A program made the translations under genes and the position numbers. A model generated the notes under the pieces. It was not told where the DNA came from. It did not search any database and worked only from the letters and a program-made list of their open reading frames with translations. A stretch of DNA of 64,000 bases from DASQPR01 sp963797605 (GTDB lineage Bacteria; Actinomycetota; Actinomycetes; Mycobacteriales; Micromonosporaceae). Of this stretch, positions 1-8,481 are shown piece by piece. How positions within the stretch are numbered: position 1 is the first letter of the stretch; every line of letters begins with the position of its first letter. The stretch covers positions 434,001-498,000 of the forward strand of contig CAWCPX010000009.1 of the NCBI GenBank assembly GCA_963797605.1. The letters are read 5' to 3'.

Positions 1-450
1 GACCGGCAGCGCAACCGGGTGCGCGGTTACATCGCGACCGGCGTCGACGGAGGGCGCCCGGCTGGTCGCGGGCGGCGCCGACGCGCCCGACGGCCGGACC
101 GGGCTACTTCGTGCGCCCCACGCGTGTTCGCCGACGTCGACGCCGGGCATGACGATCGCGCAGGAGGAGATCTTCGGCCCGGTGCTGTCGATCATGCGGT
201 TCCGCGACGAGGACGAGGCCGTGGCGATCGCCAACGGCACCGCGCTACGGGCTGGCCGGCGGCGGTCTGGGCGGCCGACGACGAGACGGCGTCGCGTTCG
301 CCCCCCGGATGGGCACCGGGCAGGTCGACATCAACGGCGGCGCGTTCAACCCGGGGCGCCGTTCGGCGGGTTCAAGTAGTCCGGCGTCGGCCGGGAGCTG
401 GGGCCGCACGGGCTCGCGGAGTTCCTCCAGACCAATCGCAGCAGTTCTGA
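1..450 (+). pseudogene. aldehyde dehydrogenase C-terminal part, frameshifted, cut by window edge
   Basis: This is the end of an NAD(P)-dependent aldehyde dehydrogenase, which oxidises aldehydes to acids in the cytosol. One frame carries the family block AQEEIFGPVLS, followed by a DEDEAVAIAN segment. A second frame carries GTGQVDINGGAFNPG, and the tail GLAEFLQTN follows in the frame that stops at 448-450. The blocks come in the order expected for the last 150 residues of the family but lie in different frames, so at least two or three single-base indels are present. The catalytic Cys/Glu region lies off the window. An alcohol dehydrogenase gene follows 38 bases downstream, so the pair could oxidise an alcohol to an acid in two steps (inference). 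The indels may be sequence errors rather than true decay. Confidence 0.75.
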
Positions 451-488
451 CCCGTGATCTCGCCCGTCTCGAACGTGAGGATCGTGCC

Positions 489-1571
489 ATGGTGCGCGCC
501 GTAGTCCTGCCCGCCATCGGGGCCCCGCTGACCGTCGAGAGATCGACCTGCCCGAGCCGGGCCCGGGCCAGGTGCGGGTACGGCTCGCCGCCGCCGGCGT
601 CTGCCACTCCGACCTGTCGCTGTCCAACGGCACCCTGCGGCAGCCGGTGCCCGCCGTGCTCGGCCACGAGGGCGCGGGCACCGTGGTCGTCGGTCGGCGA
701 CGGCGTCACCGTGTGGCGCCGGGCGACGCGGTGGTGCTCAACTGGTCGCCGTCGTGCGGGACGTGCCGCTTCTGCGCCGGCGGCGAGCCGTAGCTGTGCG
801 GCACGCGGTGACGCGGCGGCGGCAGCCCTACGCGACGCTGACCGGCGGCGGGCCGCTCTACCCGGGCCTGGGCACGGCCGCGTTCGCCGAGGAGACGGTG
901 GTGCCGGCGGCGCGGCGTGCTGCCGCTGCCCGACGGCGTGCCGCTCGACCGGTCGCCGCGCTGCTCGGCTGCGCGGTGCTGACCGGGTACGGCGCGGTGA
1001 CCACGCCGCCCGGCGTCCGCCCCGGCGAGTCGGTGGCGGTGTTCGGGCTCGGCGGCGTCGGCCTGGCCGTGCTGCAGTCGGCCCGGATCGCCGGCGCCGG
1101 GACGATCATCGCGGTCGACGTACGCCCGGAGAAGGAGGAGCTGGCCCGGGCTCAGGGCGCCACCGAGTTCCTGCTCGCCGGCGACGGACACCGCGAAGAC
1201 GATCCGCGGGCTGACCGGCGGTTTCGGCGCCGACCACGCCTTCGAGTGCGTCGGGCGGGCCGCCACGATCCGCACGGCGTGGTCGTCGACCCGCCGCGGC
1301 GGTCCGACCACGGTCGTCGGGCATCGGCGGGCCACCGACAAGGTGGAGTTCTCCGCGCTGGAGCTGTTCCACTTCGCCCGCACGCTGCGCGGCTGCGTCT
1401 ACGGCAACAGCGACCCCGCGGTCGACCTGCCGGTGCTCGCCGGGCACGTCCGCGCCGGGCGGCTCGACCTGGACGCGCTGGTCACCGACCGGATCGCGCC
1501 TCGACGAGGTGCCGGCCGCCTTCGACCGCATGGCTCGCGGCGAGGGCGCCCGGTCCCTGGTCGTCTTCTAG
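489..1571 (+). CDS. zinc-dependent alcohol dehydrogenase (MDR family), multiple frameshifts
   Basis: Medium-chain dehydrogenase that oxidises an alcohol with NAD(P). The ATG at 489 begins MVRAVVLPAIGAPLTVE. Reading across frames gives AAAGVCHSDLS (first zinc ligand Cys), LGHEGAG, a structural-zinc segment CGTCRFCAGGEP, the Rossmann stretch VFGLGGVGLAV near 1050, and an end at the TAG of 1569-1571. The length, about 360 residues, is normal. At least four frame changes occur. An in-frame TAG at 791-793 sits where the family has a residue just before the fourth structural cysteine. Removing one G near 685 restores a GTVVSVGDGV-type segment, which points to sequence error. It is probably co-transcribed with the aldehyde dehydrogenase upstream. 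Confidence 0.75.
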
Positions 1572-1681
1572 GGTCGGCCTCAGTCCGGCTCCCGCCGGGC
1601 GAGGACCACGACCGCGGCCACGGTTCGTGCCACTTCCCGCCCGTCGGGAACCGTCGGGGCCCGGCGCGCGTCGGATCGGGT

Positions 1682-2174
1682 ATGAGACGACACATCGCCG
1701 CCTGGTGCATCGCCGCCCTCGGCCTGGGTGCGCTCGCCGCCTGCGCCAACACGTCCGCCGACACGCCGACCGCCGGATCGTCGCCGGGCGCCGGCACGTC
1801 CGCGTCCGCTGCCACCGTCGACACCGTCGTCCGTCACAGCGTCGCCGCCCACGCCGAAACCGACGCCGAGGCCGACGTCCCCGCCGATCTACACCGCGAA
1901 GCCGACGCCCACCCGTTCCGGGATCGTGAAGCCGCTGCCGACGGGCACGATGACGTTGACCGGCACGATTTACGCGGGTGCCGAGCCGTCGTGCCTGCTG
2001 CTCCTGCAGGGCCGGGTCGTCTACCTGCTCGACGCGGCCGACTCGTGGAAGCTCCGGGCCGGGCAGCGAGTCGTCGTCAGCGGCAAACTCGCACCCCGGG
2101 GCGCCATGTCGCACTGCATGCAGGGCACACCGTTCCTGGTGGGCAACGCCGAGGTGCTCAGCCCGAACGGGTGA
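1682..2174 (+). CDS. small secreted lipoprotein, one frameshift, function unknown
   Basis: The ATG at 1682 opens a signal peptide (MRRHIAAWCIAALGLG) ending in the lipobox LAAC, so lipidation at that Cys and attachment to the outer face of the membrane is expected. A Ser/Thr/Pro/Ala-rich linker follows, and the frame changes within it around 1820-1850. The C-terminal 75 residues, in the frame that stops at 2172-2174, form a compact predicted beta domain (MTLTGTIYAGAEPSC, LQGRVVYLLDA, AGQRVVVSG) with two cysteines. This looks like a small OB-like fold, but I cannot name a family. The gap after the dehydrogenase is 110 bases, so it may be separately transcribed. Confidence 0.55.
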
Positions 2175-2260
2175 CGTCGCCGACCATTCCGGGCCCAGCA
2201 TGCGGTGACTTCGCGGTCCGGGGCAGCGGCGACGCCGCCCGCGGATCGATAATGGGCGGC

Positions 2261-2869
2261 ATGGGAAAGAGTCTACGAGCGGATCGACGGCAGGCTGCGC
2301 GCACTTCATCGAGGCGCAGCACATCTTCTTCACCGCGACGGCTCCGCTGGCCGGCGGCGGCACCGTCAACCTTTCACCCAAGGGCCTGACCGGCTCGTTC
2401 GCCGTGATCGACGAAGTCACCGTGGCGTACCTCGACTTCGCCGGCAGCAACGCCGAGACGATCGCCCACCTGCGCGAGAACGGCCGCATCACGCTGATGT
2501 GGTGCGCCTTCGACGGGCCGCCCGAACATCGTGCGCGTGCACGGCCGCGGCGAGCCGGTCTTCCGCGACGACCCGCGCTGGGCCGAGCTGCTGCGGCACT
2601 TCCCGGACATCGACCCGACCCCGCACGGCCTGCGCGCGATCATCGTCGTGACCGCCGAGAAGATCCGCGACACCTGCGGGTACGCCGTGCCGTTCATGAC
2701 CTACGACGAGGACCGCCCGCTGCACGCGTCGCGGTTCGCCCGTGAGACCGATGAGTCGCTCGACGCGTACTTCCAGAGGAAGGAGCACGTCGCGACGAGC
2801 ATCGACGGCCTGCCGGGGCTGCCGCTGCCGCTGCCGCCGCTGCCGTCGAGTCCGGCGCAGGTCGGGTGA
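2261..2869 (+). CDS. pyridoxamine 5'-phosphate oxidase family flavoprotein, two frameshifts
   Basis: About 202 residues. After correcting a frameshift just behind the ATG at 2261 and another near 2520, the protein reads IEAQHIFFTATAPLAGGG, NLSPKGLTGSF, VAYLDFAGSNAET, then VRVHGRGEPVFRDD. This is the split-barrel fold of FMN- or F420-binding PPOX-like oxidoreductases. The middle contains the family phrase RENGRITLMWCAFDGPP. The substrate is unknown. An in-frame ATG nine bases earlier (2252) is an alternative start. It ends three bases before the GTG of the acetyltransferase gene, so the two are probably one transcript. Confidence 0.75.
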
Positions 2870-2872
2870 GCC

Positions 2873-3334
2873 GTGGCAGGCCCGGAAGCCGTACGCGTCA
2901 GAGCGGTCGAAGACTCTGACCTTGATCTGTTCTTCGAGCACCAGGCCGACGAGCGCGCGACACGGATGGCCGACTTCCCGGCGCGAGAGCGGGAGCCTTT
3001 CATGGCGCACTGGGCGCGGATCCGGGCCGACCCCACGAACGTGCTGCGGACGATCGTCGTCGGTGATGGCGCGGCCGGTGGCGAGGTCGCGGGCAACGCG
3101 GTGAGCTGGGAGCAGTCGGGTCACCGAATGATCGGCTACTGGCTCGGCCGGGCCTACTGGGGCCGTGGCATCGCGACGGCGGCGTTAAAGCTGTTCGTCG
3201 CGGATCTGGGCCGGCCCCTCCACGCGGACGTCGCCCCGCACAACATCGGCTCGCTCCGCGTGCTGGAGAAATGCGGCTTCCGTCGCGTCGGCGCGCCGGC
3301 GGCCACCGACGTCACGCTCGTCCTCGACGACTAG
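2873..3334 (+). CDS. GNAT family N-acetyltransferase
   Basis: 153 residues from a GTG start three bases after the PPOX stop. The RimJ/RimL-like GNAT layout is visible: AVEDSDLDLFFEHQAD at the N-terminus, NAVSWEQSGHRMIGYWLGR in the central strands, the acetyl-CoA loop YWGRGIATAALKLF, and a C-terminal HADVAPHNIGSLRVLEKCGF block. It should transfer acetyl from acetyl-CoA to an amine of an unknown acceptor. Its last 150 bases are overlapped antisense by the histidine phosphatase gene, which is unusual. The acetyltransferase frame is complete to its natural end, so it is the better supported of the two across the overlap. Confidence 0.85.
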   Translation: MAGPEAVRVRAVEDSDLDLFFEHQADERATRMADFPAREREPFMAHWARIRADPTNVLRTIVVGDGAAGGEVAGNAVSWEQSGHRMIGYWLGRAYWGRGIATAALKLFVADLGRPLHADVAPHNIGSLRVLEKCGFRRVGAPAATDVTLVLDD

Positions 3335-3874
3335 CCGGTAGCGCCAGCCTTCCTGCCAGGCGAAATCCGCCGCCGCCAGGTCTTCGAGTGCCGTGCCGTC
3401 GAGAAGATGGTCGAACCCCCAGCGGGTCGCCACATGACCGATCACCAGCACACGCTGGCCGCGCCACCGCGACGGCAGGTCGCCCAGGAAGCCGCCCACC
3501 CGGCGGACCGACTCGCGCCAACTCTCACCGCCCGGGTAGGGCTCGTCGATATGTCGGGTTCTGTCTGCGTGCAGTCGCGCGGCCGCCATGCCGTTCCGCC
3601 GCCCGTAGTCGCACTCCCGCAGCCGCCAGTCATGCAAAATCGGCAGCCCGGTGTCAGCGAACGCGATCGTCGCGGTCTCCACGGCGCGGTGCAGGTCGGA
3701 GGTGAACACGGCGGCGAACCCGCCATCGCGGCGACGCCGACCCAGATCGGCAGCCTGCGCGCGACCACGATCCGACAGCTTCCCCGGGAGCCAACCGGTC
3801 GCGATGCCCCGCTCGTTGTCCTCGCTCGTGGAGTGCGTCTCGAAGACGATCTCCACCGAATCGCCGTTCACCAT
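3185..3874 (-). CDS. histidine phosphatase family protein
   Basis: 229 residues from the ATG at 3874. The phosphohistidine motif appears in the variant form FETHSTSEDNERG (TH in place of the classical RHG), followed by GWLPGKLSDRG, FTSDLHRAVETA, RLRECDYGRRNG and VLVIGHVATRWGFDHLL, where GH is the second catalytic His. These are the blocks of the phosphoglycerate-mutase-like superfamily; the substrate is unknown. The recognisable domain ends near WRYRLVVEDE. The last roughly 50 residues run antisense through the acetyltransferase gene and look like read-through rather than conserved sequence, so the natural stop may have been lost. The HIT gene lies 17 bases upstream on the same strand. Confidence 0.8.
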   Translation of the reverse strand: MVNGDSVEIVFETHSTSEDNERGIATGWLPGKLSDRGRAQAADLGRRRRDGGFAAVFTSDLHRAVETATIAFADTGLPILHDWRLRECDYGRRNGMAAARLHADRTRHIDEPYPGGESWRESVRRVGGFLGDLPSRWRGQRVLVIGHVATRWGFDHLLDGTALEDLAAADFAWQEGWRYRLVVEDERDVGGRRRADATEAAFLQHAERADVVRGDVRVEGPAQIRDEQL

Positions 3875-3891
3875 CCTATGAGCGCCGTGCG

Positions 3892-4314
3892 TTATCGCGA
3901 CAACTCGGCCGCGGCGAGGGCGATGTCCGACATATCGCCCGGAGCCGGGGTCCAGGGAAGCCGCATCTGGTCACGTGCCGGATCGTCGGCGTAGCGCGGG
4001 ATCACGTGCAGATGAAAGTGGAACACGCTCTGCCACGCTGCCGCACCGGTGCAGTTCAGCAGGTTGACGCCGTCGGCCCCAAGGTTCGCGAGGGCCTTTC
4101 GGGCGAGCCGCTGGGCCGCGACCGCGCACGCGGTGAGATCGGCCGGGTCGATGTCGGTCAGGTCGGTCGAGTGCCGCCTCGGCACCACGAGCGCGTGCCC
4201 TCGGGTCGCCGGGTTGATGTCCATGAAAGCGACCGTCTGGTCGTCCTCGTCGACCCTCGTTGACGGGATCTCACCAGCGATAATCTTGCAGAAGAGGCAG
4301 TCGGCGGCGTCCAT
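3892..4314 (-). CDS. HIT family protein (histidine triad nucleotide hydrolase)
   Basis: 140 residues starting at the ATG of 4314 with MDAADCLFCKIIAGEIPS, the standard HIT N-terminus including a CxxC-like start. GHALVVPRRH and the histidine triad FHFHLHVIPRY give the nucleotide-phosphate site, whose middle His forms the covalent intermediate. The family cleaves adenosine phosphoramidates and related nucleotide conjugates in the cytosol. The frame stays open further upstream to 4725, but that stretch is repeat-derived and Arg/Pro-rich, and the domain begins exactly at the 4314 ATG. It is probably co-transcribed with the histidine phosphatase 17 bases downstream. Confidence 0.88.
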   Translation of the reverse strand: MDAADCLFCKIIAGEIPSTRVDEDDQTVAFMDINPATRGHALVVPRRHSTDLTDIDPADLTACAVAAQRLARKALANLGADGVNLLNCTGAAAWQSVFHFHLHVIPRYADDPARDQMRLPWTPAPGDMSDIALAAAELSR

Positions 4315-4372
4315 GCGTCGAAGGTTACCGGTCGGCGCGACTCGACGTCGCCCGTGGCGACCGGAATCCGAT

Positions 4373-4545
4373 CCCGGCACGCCCGCCTGCGGAGCAGGTC
4401 GACGCCGAGGCCTTCGAGGCGGAGGCCGCCCGCCTGCGGAGGCCTTTGACACGGACGCCGCCCGCCTGCCGAGGCCTCCGACGCGGAGCGTTCCACGCGG
4501 AAGGGTTCGACGCAGAGACCGCCGGCCTGCGGAGGCGTTCAACGC
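4373..4545. repeat. degenerate direct repeats of a GCCCGCCTGCGGAG core
   Basis: The core GCCCGCCTGCGGAG occurs at about 4380 and 4427, and in one-base variants at about 4460 and 4522. Each is followed by a piece resembling GCCTTTGACACGGACGCC or GCGTTCAACGCGG. Spacing is irregular (33-62 bases), so this is a decayed tandem array rather than a clean one. It lies directly upstream of the HIT start codon. No protein-like reading is convincing here. Confidence 0.55.
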
Positions 4546-4690
4546 GGAATGATCGGGCCGCCGTAGCCCGTGGTGTTGTCGGGTTCCATCGTGGTGTCGT
4601 ATTGCGGCCAGCGGGGGTGGCCGTGTGCCGCGGCCGATGCGTAGCGGCGTGTCGCCGCGGGCGGGCGGCGGCGTGTCGCGGCGAGCCGGG

Positions 4691-5145
4691 TATGTGTTGC
4701 GCGATTGAAATGTCGTGCGGTCCATGGCGATGTCGCGAATGACATTGCTGTCATCAAATTCATTGCCGCCAGCGGGCGGATCGAAAGATCGTGGAGACCT
4801 TCGACAACATATCGACGGTTTCCGTCCGCGAACTCGTCAAGCTGGCGCCAGTAGCCGGAAGCGCCGCGTCACGGCCGACGGATTGCAGACTGTCGCGGCA
4901 GGCGGGGTGTCGCGGTAGACGGGGTGCGGCGGCGTGTCACGGCTGGGGTGGCAGCATGTCGCCGCCAGCTGGCATGTGTTGTTGCGCGATTGCAATGTCA
5001 TGCGATCCATGGCGATGTCGCGAATGACATTGCTGTCGCCAATTTCATTGCCGCCAGCGGGCGGATCGAAAGATCGTGGAGACTTTCGACGGAATAACGA
5101 CGGCTCCGTCCACGATCTCGTCAAGCCGACGCCGGGAGCCGGCCA
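4691..5145. repeat. duplicated block of about 170 bases (4691-4862 and 4973-5145)
   Basis: The two copies share long identical stretches, for example CCATGGCGATGTCGCGAATG, GACATTGCTGTC, CATTGCCGCCAGCGGGCGGA and TCGAAAGATCGTGGAGAC. They then diverge, with GTC-rich ends CTCGTCAAGC. The spacer (4863-4972) is rich in variants of GGCGTGTCGCGG. The second copy holds a clean inverted repeat, GCAATGTCAT at 4992-5001 against ATGACATTGC at 5024-5033, plus the AGATCGTGGA/TCCACGATCT hairpin at 5071-5118. No coding pattern spans either copy. It looks like a tandemly duplicated intergenic repeat unit. Confidence 0.75.
5071..5118. repeat. 48-base palindromic unit, hairpin family copy 2
   Basis: Left arm AGATCGTGGA (5071-5080) and right arm TCCACGATCT (5109-5118) are exact reverse complements around a 28-base loop containing TTTCGACG. 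The same unit recurs at 22101-22149 with very similar loop text, at 12918-12960, and in a form with only the left arm intact at 4786-4800. All copies are intergenic. Confidence 0.7.
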
Positions 5146-5244
5146 GCGAGGCGGCCTCAGCGCCGGGCATGGGCTCGGGCGGGCAGGGCGGGGCGGAGCG
5201 GGGTGGAGCGGGTCAGGGTGGGGCGGGGCGGGGGCGGGCCGGGG

Positions 5245-5851
5245 TTAGGCGAGCAGAGCCGTGACCGTCCGCGCCATCACCCCACGTGCCGCCGCCACGT
5301 CGAGGCCAAGGTGCTCGCGCAACGCCGACCAGGACGCGTACGTACTGGCCACCAACAGCGCGTTCAGCAGCTCGCGGCCACCCGGACGGCTCGCGTCGAC
5401 CTCGCGCGCGAACAGGGACGCGATCTCGGACCGGACCCGGTCGATCTCGTTCGCCCGGTTGCGGCGCAGCGGCGGGCGAGAACGGCTCGCGTGTCACCGC
5501 GGCGCGGGCGGCCGGCGTCAGGATTTCCAGCATCGTTGCCCGCTGCCGGCAGAACGCGTCGATGCGGCGCTCCAACGGGAGGTCCGGCGAGATCGGCCGA
5601 TGCGCGGCCAGTTGCAGTTCGGTGAGGCGTTCGCCGGCGGCCGCGAACAGGGTCTCCATGTCCTTGAAGTTCGTCCACAGCGTGCGCAGCGACACGCCGG
5701 CCCGCTCGGCGATCCGCTCGCCGGTCGGGCGGAGGTCACCGTCGCGCAGCAGCTCGAGGTGGGCGTCGACGATCGCGCTGCGGGTGCGCAGGGCACGCGC
5801 GGAGCGCCCGTCGACACGGGTCACGCCCGGGATGCTGACTTCGTCGGACAT
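5245..5851 (-). CDS. TetR/AcrR family transcriptional regulator, one frameshift
   Basis: About 201 residues. The ATG at 5851 is fixed by a perfect GGAGG five bases upstream on the minus strand. The helix-turn-helix is clear: RTRSAIVDAHLELLRDGD, then GERIAERAGVSLRTLWTNFKD. The ligand domain follows (LERRIDAFCRQRATMLEIL). A single extra base near 5480 breaks the frame. Correcting it gives RRNRANEIDRVRSEIASLF and a natural end GVMARTVTALLA with TAA at 5245-5247. The gene lies directly downstream of the branched-chain ABC operon, separated by a strong hairpin, and may control that operon or the divergent hydrolase (inference). Confidence 0.82.
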
Positions 5852-5869
5852 CGATCCTCCAGATGGAAC

Positions 5870-5929
5870 GGCTTGCGGCGCCACCGTCGACCGTGGTGTG
5901 GACCGCGGTCAACAGTGACGCCGCAAGCC
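5870..5929. promoter_or_regulatory. inverted repeats in front of the TetR gene, candidate operator/terminator
   Basis: GGCTTGCGGCG at 5870-5880 pairs exactly with CGCCGCAAGCC at 5919-5929. Inside the loop sits the palindrome GACCGCGGTC (5901-5910), flanked by near-symmetrical TGTG and CAACA. The position, 19-78 bases upstream of the TetR start codon, suits an autoregulatory operator. The outer stem could equally serve as a second terminator for the ABC operon. Confidence 0.4.
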
Positions 5930-5974
5930 TCGCAAGACCATCTGACAACGGCCCTGGCGGGGGCCGGTTTCCGT

Positions 5975-6001
5975 GCGGCCGGCGTCGGGGGCGCCGGCCG
6001 C
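5975..6001 (-). terminator. GC stem-loop terminator of the branched-chain ABC operon
   Basis: GCGGCCGGCG (5975-5984) and CGCCGGCCGC (5992-6001) form a perfect 10-bp stem with a 7-base loop, only 6 bases after the stop of the binding-protein gene on the minus strand. There is no clear U-tract, which is common for actinomycete terminators. Confidence 0.6.
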
Positions 6002-6007
6002 ATCGCG

Positions 6008-7297
6008 TCAGCTGGCCGGAATACCGTTGGCCGGCGGGGTGCCCTCGGTGCCGTTGTACTCGGTCACCGGGCCGCTGCCGTCATCGGTCGTGTACGTCGG
6101 TCCGAAGAACACGCCCGCGCCGCCGGTGATCTTCGCCAGCCGGACCCCGGTGTAACCCGAGTGATCGGACGACGAGAAGGCCAGTGGCACCAGGCCCGGG
6201 CCGGTGAAACCGTTCTTCTCGATGGCCGCGACGATCGACGCCCGGGTCGGGTTCTTACCGGCCGCCTGCAGCGCCTGCACGAACTGGAATCCGATCGCCA
6301 TGCCGTACTCGACGTTGCCGTCCCACGGCGCGTTGTTGTTGAACTGGGTGTTGATGCCCTGGAAGAGCGTGATCCACGGGTCCGAGCTGTCGGAGGCGGC
6401 CGGGAGGTAGCCGTCGCTGATGACGCCGTCCAGCAGCGGCTTGCCCTTGCCGAGCAGGCCCGCGACGGTCGCGTAGTCGGCACCGACGTTCGAGACGACC
6501 CAGTGCGGTGCGAACTTGAGCGCCGCCGCCGTGCCGAGTGCCAGCGCGGTGAAGCCCGGCACTGTCGCGGCCACGACGACCTGGCACTTCGCCGCGGCGA
6601 GCGCGCCGATCTGCGGGCCGACGTTGGTGTTCGTCGGTGTGTAGGTCTGGCTGGCCGCGACGCCGCTGTCGCCGAGTTCCAGCTTCACACCGGCGAGCAT
6701 GTCGGTGCCGAAGTCATCGCCCTGGCCGAAGAAGCAGGTCTTCTGGCCGGCCATGTTGGCCTTGAGGTAGCTGCCGAGGATCTTGCCCTCGACCGTGTAG
6801 TCGGTCTGCCACCCGAACGTCAGCGGGTACTTCGACGGCTGGTTCCAGCTGCGGCTGCCGGAGGCCACGAACAGTTCGGGGGTCTTGTTGCTGTTCAGGA
6901 AGTCGAGCACGCCGGTCTGCGTCGGGGTGCCGAGGGCGCTGACGATCGCGAACACCTTGTCGTTGAGCACGAGCTTGCGCATGTCCGTCTGCGTCGTGGC
7001 CGGGTTGTAGCTGTCGTCGAGGATGTCGTACGTGATCTTGCGACCGTTGACGCCACCCTTCGAGTTGACGTAGTCGAAGTACGCCTTCGTCGCGGCCGAG
7101 ATCTTCGAGTAGCCGGGGGCGGCCGGACCGGTCAGCGGCTGGGTGGTGCCGACCGTGATCGTGGTGGACGTGACACCGGGCGAGCTCGCGGCGCTCTTCG
7201 TGCTGTTGCCGCTGCTGCAGGACGCGACCGCGGCGAGCAGGCTCGCGGACACGACAACCGCCAGGGTGCGACGGACCGAACGGGACGTGAGATGCAT
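6008..7297 (-). CDS. livK: branched-chain amino acid-type ABC transporter substrate-binding lipoprotein
   Basis: 429 residues, periplasmic-binding-protein type I fold. MHLTSRSVRRTLAVVVSASL ends in the lipobox VASC, so it is a membrane-anchored lipoprotein. Mature sequence: TTITVGTTQPLTG, AYFDYVNSKGGVNGRKI, DDSYNPATTQTD and the receptor block GPQIGALAAAKCQVVVAATV. These are the hallmarks of LivJ/LivK-like receptors, which bind amino acids, amides or other small acids; the ligand cannot be read from sequence. The start at 7297 is preceded by AGAAGGG at slightly long spacing and lies inside the 3' end of the livM reading frame. It is the last gene of the five-gene transporter operon, followed by a hairpin terminator. 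Confidence 0.88.
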   Translation of the reverse strand: MHLTSRSVRRTLAVVVSASLLAAVASCSSGNSTKSAASSPGVTSTTITVGTTQPLTGPAAPGYSKISAATKAYFDYVNSKGGVNGRKITYDILDDSYNPATTQTDMRKLVLNDKVFAIVSALGTPTQTGVLDFLNSNKTPELFVASGSRSWNQPSKYPLTFGWQTDYTVEGKILGSYLKANMAGQKTCFFGQGDDFGTDMLAGVKLELGDSGVAASQTYTPTNTNVGPQIGALAAAKCQVVVAATVPGFTALALGTAAALKFAPHWVVSNVGADYATVAGLLGKGKPLLDGVISDGYLPAASDSSDPWITLFQGINTQFNNNAPWDGNVEYGMAIGFQFVQALQAAGKNPTRASIVAAIEKNGFTGPGLVPLAFSSSDHSGYTGVRLAKITGGAGVFFGPTYTTDDGSGPVTEYNGTEGTPPANGIPAS

Positions 7298-8481
7298 GTG
7301 CTGACGACCCTTCTGTGACGTTTCAGGAGTTGATTTCGGGAGCGGGGGCCGATGCCGCGACGAGTCATGAAGCCGCGGGTGCCGCGTGCCAGTCGCCGGA
7401 GCAGGCCCTGCAGACCGCCGGGTGCGGCGATCGCGATGACGACCAACGAGAGTCCGAAGATCGCCAGCGGTACGTTGTCTTTCAACTTCACCGTCTCGAC
7501 CGGACCCAGCGTGAACTGCTGCATCAGTTGAGTCGTGAAGTACGGCAGCACGACGATCGCCACCGCACCCCACACGGCGCCTATGAGGCTCCCCAGGCCA
7601 CCGAGCACGATCGCGAGCAGCAGGTAGAGCGACAGCGTCAACGAGAAGCTGTCCGGCGAGACGGCCTGGTTGACGGCCGCGAGCACACCGCCGCCGAGGC
7701 CGGCACAGGCCGCGCTGACCACGAACGCGATCACTTGGGTACGCGCGACGTGGATGCCGGCGAGTTGCGCCGACACCTCGTTGTCACGCACGGCGCGAAG
7801 CGTGCGACCGAACCGCGACCGCACCAGGTTGGCGAGCAGCAGCAGCACGAGAGCCGCCGCGACCACGCCGATCCACGCCTCCCACTGCTCGGTCGGGAAG
7901 GTGTCGCCGAGGCTCGTCGGCGGCGGCTGCACCGGCACGGACAGCCCCTGGTCGCCCTTGAAGACACCGCTGTAGGCGCTCGCGATGGCCGGCACCGTGA
8001 CCGCGACCGCGAGGGTCAGGCCGGCCAGGTACGGGCCACGCAATCGGGCCGCGGCCAGCCCGATGACGAGCCCCAGCACGGCGGTCACGACGACGGCGAT
8101 CGCGAGTGAGGCCAGCAGCGTCCACTGTGCTGTGACGTCGTGGTTCTCGAACGCGGTCTGCGTCAGCGCCACGCTGTAGGCCCCGGTGGCCAGCAGAGCG
8201 CTGTGGCCGAGCGAGACCTGCCCGTTGAGGCCGGTGAGCACGGTCAGACCGGCGATCGCGCACAGGTAGGCGCCGATCGTGGCCAGCTCGTAGTCCCAGA
8301 ACGTCTGCAGGCGGTAGGTCACGAGGAACACGACCGCGACGCCGACGACGGCGAGTGCGAGATGCCGCAACAGCGTGGAACCCTGGCCGGGAAGCCGTGT
8401 GGACGGCAGCGCGAACCGCGTCACGATCGACGGCTTCGGAGCTGCCGAAACCGTCGCAGCCGGAGTTTCGACCTCGGTCAT
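7132..8481 (-). CDS. livM: branched-chain amino acid-type ABC transporter permease (LivM)
   Basis: Up to 449 residues from the ATG at 8481, which overlaps the livH stop as ATGA. It has about ten hydrophobic segments (for example LALAVVGVAVVFLVTY, AVVVTAVLGLVIGLAAARL). The LivM signature region GLNGQVSLGHSALLATGAY and the EAA-like loop SRFGRTLRAVRDNEVSAQLAG touch the ATPases. With LivH it forms the membrane channel. The conserved domain ends near LQGLLRRLARGTRG, about position 7375. The rest of the open frame runs 166 bases into the binding-protein gene and is Arg-rich, so the natural stop may be missing through a small indel. Real product length is probably about 370-390 residues. Confidence 0.85.
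   Translation of the reverse strand: MTEVETPAATVSAAPKPSIVTRFALPSTRLPGQGSTLLRHLALAVVGVAVVFLVTYRLQTFWDYELATIGAYLCAIAGLTVLTGLNGQVSLGHSALLATGAYSVALTQTAFENHDVTAQWTLLASLAIAVVVTAVLGLVIGLAAARLRGPYLAGLTLAVAVTVPAIASAYSGVFKGDQGLSVPVQPPPTSLGDTFPTEQWEAWIGVVAAALVLLLLANLVRSRFGRTLRAVRDNEVSAQLAGIHVARTQVIAFVVSAACAGLGGGVLAAVNQAVSPDSFSLTLSLYLLLAIVLGGLGSLIGAVWGAVAIVVLPYFTTQLMQQFTLGPVETVKLKDNVPLAIFGLSLVVIAIAAPGGLQGLLRRLARGTRGFMTRRGIGPRSRNQLLKRHRRVVSTCISRPVRSVAPWRLSCPRACSPRSRPAAAATARRAPRARPVSRPPRSRSAPPSR

Noticed and set aside
4315..4725. Upstream extension of the HIT protein
   Set aside because: The added residues are repeat-encoded and Arg/Pro-rich; the HIT domain starts at the 4314 ATG.
5261..7318. Very long plus-strand frame opposite the TetR and binding-protein genes
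   Set aside because: It is the antisense shadow of two well-supported genes; its Arg/Gly/Val-rich product has no domain.
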